This document shows, in pieces, positions 8,371-13,124 of a stretch of DNA of 13,124 nt. The notes under the pieces were generated by a model. It was not told the origin of the DNA. It was given only the letters and a program-made list of their open reading frames with translations, and did not search any database. Position numbers and translations under genes: made by a program. The stretch covers positions 1 to 13,124 of the forward strand of contig DYBQ01000020.1 of the NCBI GenBank assembly GCA_019418545.1. Reading direction: 5' to 3'. Source of the stretch: Clostridiales bacterium. Lineage in GTDB: Bacteria > Bacillota > Clostridia > Oscillospirales > Acutalibacteraceae. The first letter of the stretch is position 1, and each line of letters begins with the position of its first letter.

Positions 8371-9756
8371 TTATTTGCCGTAGTTTGCGTCCTTCTCGGC
8401 AGCTTCATCCAACTTTTTGCACATTTCCTCAGGGGTCAAAGTGCCGTCTGCCAGCTGTGCGTACAGAGGAGTCAGAGCATCCACAGCGGTGGTATAACTG
8501 ATAGCATCAATGGACTGATACTGATATTCCAAATTGCCCAGCATGCCAATCAAATCGGCAACCAGAGGATTGGCAGCCTTATACTCATCAGAAATAGGAG
8601 TTTCGGGGTTCATGGGCAAAGTACCGGCTTCTTCAAGATGGATGGTCTGTCCATAGGCATTGGTTTTGAACTTGATAAATTCCATTGCAGCATCTTCTGT
8701 TGCTTTGTCGCTCTTGGCAATGGAGTAGCCTCTCTCATACTGAGAAATTGCACCATTTTCAGGATACAATGCTACACCAACCTTGTCAGCAAAACCTTCA
8801 GCAGCTTTGTCTGTGTTGGAAAAATCGGGAGTCATCCAAGGACCGTTAGCGATAATAGCAGTTTCTTCATTGAGGAAGTGGTTAGCAGCAGTAGCATAAT
8901 CAGAACCAACAGCATCCGGCAAAGAATAATCCTGCAGCATCGTCTGGATTTTTCCAAATGCATCGATAACCTCAGGGGTCTGATAGGTGTCCACATACTT
9001 GGTGTTCATCCACTTGTTTCCGGCTTCTCCATTGGTGCCAATCAGAGAAGAAAGGATAAGGTTGGTAGTCCAGCCATTTTCACCAGTCATCATGGACAGG
9101 GGAGCTGTACACACACCGGAAGTTTTGAGTTTTTCGAGATTGCTCATCCACTCATCCCAAGTGGTGGGAACTTCAATTCCAGCTTCCTCAAACATTTCTT
9201 TGTTATAGAAGTAACCGATTGCCTGACGGCCATAAGAAATGTTATACAAGCCGCCGTCCGGCCAGTTACGGCCAAATTCTAGTGCGCCTTCGCCCAGCTC
9301 TTTGGCATATTCGGGGTCAGCCTCAATATAGGGGTTCATGTCCACTGCAATTCCGTTTTCCACAGCCAGCTCCAACGTACCGCCATTACCCTCAAAAATG
9401 TCTGGCAGTGTGTTGGAAGAAGCGCGAACCTTCATCTGGTTGTAATATTCAGCATCACTGGGCATTTCTTCCACTTTGAGCGTAATCTTCTGGTTATCAA
9501 CGCCGTTGTACTTCTCCTGGAACTCCTTAAAATACCGCGCTTCTGCCGCTGCTGCATTATGGGTACCTACACGGAAGGTAGCAACTTCCAGCTCTACCGG
9601 GTCTGGGAGTTCCTTTCCGGTTGATTCCGTCTGGCCGGTGCTGCTTTCTCCGCCTGCGCTTGAAGTTTCCGTTCCGCTGCTGCACGCTACAGCACTTACA
9701 GCCATAATGCTAGCCATGAGAGCTGCCAAAACCATTTTAAATCTTGCTTTTTTCAT
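8371..9756 (-). CDS. Sugar-binding lipoprotein of a CUT1 ABC transporter (SBP family 1)
   Basis: This 461-residue lipoprotein should capture an oligosaccharide outside the membrane and deliver it to the two permeases. Residues 1-25 are a lipoprotein signal: MKKARFK, a hydrophobic stretch, then AVAC with lipidated C25. A Ser/Gly/Thr/Glu-rich tether follows (26-50). The rest matches extracellular solute-binding proteins of the MalE/COG1653 type: LPDIFEGNGG (117-126), GQAIGYFYNKEMF-like hinge text at 176-189 (here GRQAIGYFYNKEMF), VPTTWDEW (196-203), and IIANGPWM (301-308). The frame is open to 9867, but the ATG at 9756 has AAGGAGG 8 nt upstream and begins a proper signal peptide. It is the first gene after the probable promoter and is followed by a hairpin, so it is likely the most abundant product of the operon. 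The ligand is unknown. Confidence 0.95.
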   Translation of the reverse strand: MKKARFKMVLAALMASIMAVSAVACSSGTETSSAGGESSTGQTESTGKELPDPVELEVATFRVGTHNAAAAEARYFKEFQEKYNGVDNQKITLKVEEMPSDAEYYNQMKVRASSNTLPDIFEGNGGTLELAVENGIAVDMNPYIEADPEYAKELGEGALEFGRNWPDGGLYNISYGRQAIGYFYNKEMFEEAGIEVPTTWDEWMSNLEKLKTSGVCTAPLSMMTGENGWTTNLILSSLIGTNGEAGNKWMNTKYVDTYQTPEVIDAFGKIQTMLQDYSLPDAVGSDYATAANHFLNEETAIIANGPWMTPDFSNTDKAAEGFADKVGVALYPENGAISQYERGYSIAKSDKATEDAAMEFIKFKTNAYGQTIHLEEAGTLPMNPETPISDEYKAANPLVADLIGMLGNLEYQYQSIDAISYTTAVDALTPLYAQLADGTLTPEEMCKKLDEAAEKDANYGK

Positions 9757-9764
9757 AATAATAA

Positions 9765-9771
9765 CCTCCTT
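9765..9771 (-). promoter_or_regulatory. Strong ribosome binding site of the binding-protein gene
   Basis: AAGGAGG is a full consensus Shine-Dalgarno with an 8-nt spacer to the ATG at 9756. It rules out the longer open frame that starts inside the upstream terminator. Confidence 0.85.
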
Positions 9772-9774
9772 AAC

Positions 9775-9849
9775 GAGCGATTTATGTTTGTTGTGCCTAT
9801 ATAGTATCATGTTTCTCCCAGTGCCTCCATAGAGCGATTTGCCTTTGTT
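9775..9849 (+). repeat. Two 18-bp direct repeats around the binding-protein promoter, candidate regulator operators
   Basis: Copies lie at 9775-9792 (gagcgatttatgtttgtt) and 9832-9849 (gagcgatttgcctttgtt), read on the plus strand; 15 of 18 positions agree and their starts are 57 bp apart. A diverged copy, 14 of 18, lies inverted at 9870-9887. The copy at 9832-9849 ends 2 bp from the weak -35, the place expected for an AraC-type activator. The copy at 9775-9792 lies between the predicted start of transcription and the ribosome binding site. That the neighbouring response regulator binds them is inference. Confidence 0.55.
9801..9829 (-). promoter_or_regulatory. Probable activator-dependent promoter of the transporter operon
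   Basis: An extended -10 (TG, one base, TACTAT at 9801-9806) is preceded by a 17-bp spacer and a poor -35, TGGAGG at 9824-9829. Transcription would start near 9794, leaving a leader of about 38 nt with the strong ribosome binding site. The poor -35 with a repeat copy directly upstream fits positive control. The hexamers are weak matches, so the exact position is tentative. Confidence 0.45.
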
Positions 9850-9865
9850 TATAAAATTATTGCAC

Positions 9866-9913
9866 AAAAAATAAACACAAACCGCTCAAAAATAGCACAG
9901 TTTGTGTTTATTT
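9866..9913 (-). terminator. Hairpin terminator after the response-regulator gene
   Basis: On the minus strand AAATAAACACAAAC (from 9913) pairs perfectly with GTTTGTGTTTATTT (ending at 9869), over a 17-nt loop. The T-run continues to 9866, giving six T in a row. It starts 31 nt after the regulator stop. The stem is AT-rich, so termination may be partial, and some transport-operon transcription may come from readthrough. The 3' arm also contains the inverted copy of the candidate operator. Confidence 0.7.
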
Positions 9914-9944
9914 GTACTTTCTTATAATATCTTGCACAATGGGA

Positions 9945-11495
9945 CTACTTACGATTGCGATACTCACTGGGACTGCATCCAACATGTTTAGTAAAAACGT
10001 TGGTAAAATAAGCGGCATCCTCAAACCCCACCCGCTGTGCTACTTCATACACCCGATAGGAAGATTGCTCCAGCAGTTTTTTGGCCTGTTCAATACGAAT
10101 ATTGTTAATGGCTTCTGTAATGGTAACACCGGTTTTATTTCGATACAGACGGCTCACATAGGCAGAACTGACATGAACCGCATCCGCAATATCCTGAAGG
10201 GTTATATTATTCTGATAGTTTTCACGGATAAAATGGTCAATCTGGTCTATTAAATAATGTTTTTCCATACGATTTCCAGTCAGACGCCCTACCTCTTCCA
10301 ACATTTCTCCGCACACTTGGAAAAGGGTATACAGCATGGTACTTTGACTGATTTGATTATAAAACTGGTTTTCAAGATTTTCCGCTTTGTCGCTGACATA
10401 GGAATCGCCTAAACGCCGGAACAAAGCAGAACAAAGATTGATGATTTTAATTTTGGCTTTACTAAATGGATATCGGCTTTCAATCACTGCCTGCTTCATT
10501 TTTTCCATTTGTTCCTTTGCCTGCTCTGGACTTTTGGCAAATACACGGTCAACTATTGCAGAAATATATAAATCAAGGTTTGGGGCACTGATAGTTTTCG
10601 GCTCTTCTACATACACAACAATTTCATTCCCTGAATCTGCCGAGCGTGATAAAGCTTTTACTGATTCCTGAAATGCTGTGGCCAGGCCATAAATATCATC
10701 GGTTATGGAACTGATGCCAAACTTGATGTTTACCTTCATAAACTCCTCAACAATTTGAAGCACTTCACCGCACATAGACGTGATATCCTGCAAGTCCAGT
10801 CCAAATTCTTTGGATTCGCTGACAATCAAAGTCATACCACGGCTTTGGACATTCACGATATAATAAGGATGTTTGTTAATAGCGGCACTTAAAAAGCTTT
10901 TCAGCATCTGCACTGTATTGCGGGAATCCATTTTTTCTTCCAAAAAAGTAATTTCGCACCGGCATACACAATAAACCCGGTTATCCAGTCCATACCGTAC
11001 AATATCCTCCGAATCGTTTAGCACACGGGAAAGTGCCAGGGATTCCAAAATATATCCCTGCATCGTTTTGTGTTCTTCCACATTCATTCCCGCCTTTTCC
11101 CGCTCTTCCCTGTTTTTTTCACAGCGAATTGCAGCAGCTTCCACCGCTTTGGGGAGTTCTTCAATAAAATCATTTTTTACCACAAAATCCACAGCGCCAT
11201 ACCGAAGAGCCTTTTTAACATAATCAAAGTCAGAATAAGCCGTCAAAATTATGGTTTGTACTGGGTGGCATTGTTCATAAATACTTTTCATCAACTCAAT
11301 TCCATCCATTCCAGGCATCTTAATATCTGTAATTAAAATATCTGCCTGATTATCTTGTAAAAATGCCAGGACTTCTTTGCCATCCACACATTCCTTAACC
11401 ACTTGACATTGCAGACTGTCCCAATCAACCAGCTGTACAATCCCCTTTCGGATAATATCCTCATCGTCTGCCACCACAACCCTATATTTCATCAT
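9945..11495 (-). CDS. YesN-type response regulator with receiver and AraC-family DNA-binding domain
   Basis: This 516-residue protein should be phosphorylated by the adjoining kinase and then control transcription. The receiver domain (about 3-120) has acidic D10/D11, phospho-acceptor D57 (LITDIKMPGMDG), T85 and K107. The usual proline after the lysine is replaced (VVKNDF). The middle region (about 150-300) resembles the degenerate GGDEF-like part of YesN proteins (KFGISSI at 258-264, then AFQESVKAL at 274-282). The C-terminus (about 414-514) is an AraC-type double helix-turn-helix: ITLQDIADAVHVSSAYVSRL (431-450) and VAQRVGFEDAAYFTNVFTK (485-503). AAAGGA stands 8 nt before the first ATG, and that ATG overlaps the kinase stop (ATGA), so translation is probably coupled. 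The likely target is the promoter just downstream; this is inferred from position. Confidence 0.96.
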   Translation of the reverse strand: MMKYRVVVADDEDIIRKGIVQLVDWDSLQCQVVKECVDGKEVLAFLQDNQADILITDIKMPGMDGIELMKSIYEQCHPVQTIILTAYSDFDYVKKALRYGAVDFVVKNDFIEELPKAVEAAAIRCEKNREEREKAGMNVEEHKTMQGYILESLALSRVLNDSEDIVRYGLDNRVYCVCRCEITFLEEKMDSRNTVQMLKSFLSAAINKHPYYIVNVQSRGMTLIVSESKEFGLDLQDITSMCGEVLQIVEEFMKVNIKFGISSITDDIYGLATAFQESVKALSRSADSGNEIVVYVEEPKTISAPNLDLYISAIVDRVFAKSPEQAKEQMEKMKQAVIESRYPFSKAKIKIINLCSALFRRLGDSYVSDKAENLENQFYNQISQSTMLYTLFQVCGEMLEEVGRLTGNRMEKHYLIDQIDHFIRENYQNNITLQDIADAVHVSSAYVSRLYRNKTGVTITEAINNIRIEQAKKLLEQSSYRVYEVAQRVGFEDAAYFTNVFTKHVGCSPSEYRNRK

Positions 11496-13124
11496 TTTTC
11501 ATTTCCTTTCTGCTCCATCGGGACGCGAATCTCCACAGTTGTCCCTTTTCCTGGTACACTGCGGACCTGTAATCCATATTCTTCCCCATAATACAAAATT
11601 AAACGATTATGAGTATTTTTTAACCCAATTTTTTCTCTTGTATTTTCCAATATCACCTCTTCCTGATTTAAGTCCAATGCAGATGTATCAAATCCCCTTC
11701 CATTATCTTCCACTCGAATCAAAATATCCTCATCATCCCTAATAATCTGCACCAATATATGAACCGGGACGGATGAACCTTCCATTCCATGAATCACCGA
11801 ATTTTCCACAATCGGCTCAATTGTCAGCCGTGGGATTTGATAATATCCCAAATCCGAATCCATCGTGATAGTATAATCCAACCTTTGGCAATATCGCTGT
11901 TTTTGCAAATATAGATAAAACTCTGTACATTTAATTTCTTCCGACAAAGTGGTCATGGTATTTTTGCCGGAGTATAAGCTTGCCCGCAGCAGTCCTGACA
12001 AAGATGTGAGCATTTGATACACTGTTTCATCTCCGCACATTTTTGCTTTTATTTGAATCGTAGACAGAACGTTAAACAGGAAATGAGGGTTTACCTGCTG
12101 CTGAATAAATTCCAATTCCATTTCCTGACGCATAATCTTGGCTTTATAGGTGTCGTTAATCAAGGTTTTCATGGCCGCTGTCATATTATTAAAATGGCGG
12201 CTCAAATCGTCCACAGAACGGTTGTGATATTTTGGCATTTTAGCATCATAATTTTTCTTTTTCACTTCGTCCATACAAACGACCAAATCTTTAATAAAGG
12301 CCGTACTTTTAAAAGATACCACATATCCTACCACCAAAAGGAACAGACACAAAACCACCGCAATCACGAACATAAGAGGCAGTCCTTCCAGCGTTTGTGC
12401 CATAATGCTGCTTTTGGGAACTATATTTACAAGACGAAGGCTGTTTGCCGACAACTGTTTGGAAAAGTACAGATATTCCTGCCCATCAATCCACACATTG
12501 CCATTATCCTCTTTTTGTATGGCCTCAATAATTTTTTCGTTACATTTCTCTCCAACCAATTCCCGGCGAGAAGAAGAAAAAACATATCCGGTATCGTCTA
12601 TCAAAAAAGAAGACCCCTGATTTTCCTGGTCAAACTGTGCATACTCCTGATAGAGAACCGACTCATTGGTTGCAATGATAATAGAGAGAGAATCCTCGGA
12701 GGCAAAATCACGCTTCATCATCCGAATATGATAAATTTCGTTTCCGTTAACAATCGGCGGGATATCTCCAATAAAATTGTCCCCTCTCTCTTTCAACAAT
12801 CTGTTAGCCTCCATAGCAGACTCATAAATAGAATTGGGTGTCATTTGGTTTCGGCATACATATAAAAGTGGCTCGTCGTTGCTCAGAATACAGATATAGC
12901 TAATATAATTGGTTTTCCAGGCATTACTGTAGGTGAGAACATGTGCTGTTTCACTTTTTAAATTGTTGACATTGGTATAATAGGAAGGGTTCTGCATGTC
13001 AAAAAGAGTGGTATCATTTATCCAATAACCAACCGTTCCTCCTGTGGCTACTGCTAATGCTGTGTTGGTAATGAATGAAAAAGACTGGTCGATATTTTGA
13101 ACGGTTTTATCTGTATACACCTTC
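11492..13124 (-). CDS. YesM-type sensor histidine kinase (N-terminus beyond window)
   Basis: At least 543 residues are visible and the frame stays open at the right edge, so the start is missing. The GTG at 13118-13120 is probably internal: the preceding codon is AAG, and YesM kinases normally begin with a membrane helix, absent here. Counting from that GTG codon, 1-247 is an extracellular sensor region of the Cache type, with FLIDDTGYVFSS at 172-183. A membrane helix covers about 248-269, then a HAMP linker (about 271-325). The kinase core has the His_kinase motif QQVNPHFLFN (341-350, phospho-H346), N-box IEPIVENSVIHG (434-445), G1 EDNGRGF (471-477) and KIGLKNTHNRL (497-507). This is the class that passes phosphate to YesN-type regulators. 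It overlaps the regulator gene by 4 nt. The ligand, perhaps a sugar or a binding-protein signal, cannot be inferred. Confidence 0.95.
   Translation of the reverse strand, partial: KVYTDKTVQNIDQSFSFITNTALAVATGGTVGYWINDTTLFDMQNPSYYTNVNNLKSETAHVLTYSNAWKTNYISYICILSNDEPLLYVCRNQMTPNSIYESAMEANRLLKERGDNFIGDIPPIVNGNEIYHIRMMKRDFASEDSLSIIIATNESVLYQEYAQFDQENQGSSFLIDDTGYVFSSSRRELVGEKCNEKIIEAIQKEDNGNVWIDGQEYLYFSKQLSANSLRLVNIVPKSSIMAQTLEGLPLMFVIAVVLCLFLLVVGYVVSFKSTAFIKDLVVCMDEVKKKNYDAKMPKYHNRSVDDLSRHFNNMTAAMKTLINDTYKAKIMRQEMELEFIQQQVNPHFLFNVLSTIQIKAKMCGDETVYQMLTSLSGLLRASLYSGKNTMTTLSEEIKCTEFYLYLQKQRYCQRLDYTITMDSDLGYYQIPRLTIEPIVENSVIHGMEGSSVPVHILVQIIRDDEDILIRVEDNGRGFDTSALDLNQEEVILENTREKIGLKNTHNRLILYYGEEYGLQVRSVPGKGTTVEIRVPMEQKGNEK

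Noticed and set aside
9757..9867. A 37-residue N-terminal extension of the binding protein
   Set aside because: It would begin in the terminator T-run and cross the promoter; the ATG at 9756 has a perfect ribosome binding site and starts the signal peptide.
13118..13120. GTG as the true start of the histidine kinase
   Set aside because: No membrane helix or ribosome binding site can be seen before the sensor region, and the frame continues to the window edge, so the gene is more likely truncated.
1..13124. CRISPR arrays, tRNA or rRNA genes, insertion sequences
   Set aside because: I looked for regularly spaced repeats, transposase motifs and RNA gene signatures and saw none; nearly all of the window is coding.

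Overview
The window looks like a carbohydrate-utilisation locus from an anaerobic, gut-type Gram-positive bacterium of the Clostridia. This rests on YesM/YesN-type two-component proteins, a CUT1 ABC importer with a lipoprotein binding protein, strong AAGGAGG-type ribosome binding sites, and a secreted multidomain protein with a FIVAR segment. The species cannot be named from the sequence. Every gene I can support is on the minus strand, so the genes read from right to left.

Right part (13124 to 9945): a sensor histidine kinase whose N-terminus runs off the window overlaps by 4 nt the gene for a response regulator with a receiver and an AraC-type DNA-binding domain. A perfect 14-bp hairpin with a T-run follows the regulator. 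The next 190 bp hold a probable promoter with a weak -35, an extended -10, and two near-identical 18-bp direct repeats (a third diverged copy lies inverted in the hairpin). These are good candidates for the regulator's operators.

Middle part (9756 to 6553): a sugar-binding lipoprotein gene, a strong 14-bp intercistronic hairpin, and two CUT1 permease genes 18 nt apart. No ATPase gene is present, so a shared MsmX-like ATPase encoded elsewhere is expected.

Left part (6534 to 1): an intracellular DUF2961/GH172-family enzyme, then a very large secreted protein, at least 1805 residues and cut by the window edge. It has a signal peptide, two copies of an unrecognised beta-rich module, a BIG2-like domain, a right-handed beta-helix split by an inserted beta-sandwich, a PKD domain, carbohydrate-binding-like sandwiches, a third copy of the module, and the start of a FIVAR domain. 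This gene is open across the entire left 5.4 kb.

Working model (inference): the beta-helix protein acts on a polysaccharide outside the cell, the ABC system imports the released oligosaccharide, and the GH172-like enzyme cleaves it inside. The two-component pair senses the sugar or its envelope effect and activates the promoter before the binding-protein gene. Characterised GH172 enzymes act on alpha-D-arabinofuranosides and alpha-D-fructofuranosides, so a furanoside-containing glycan is the best guess for the substrate.
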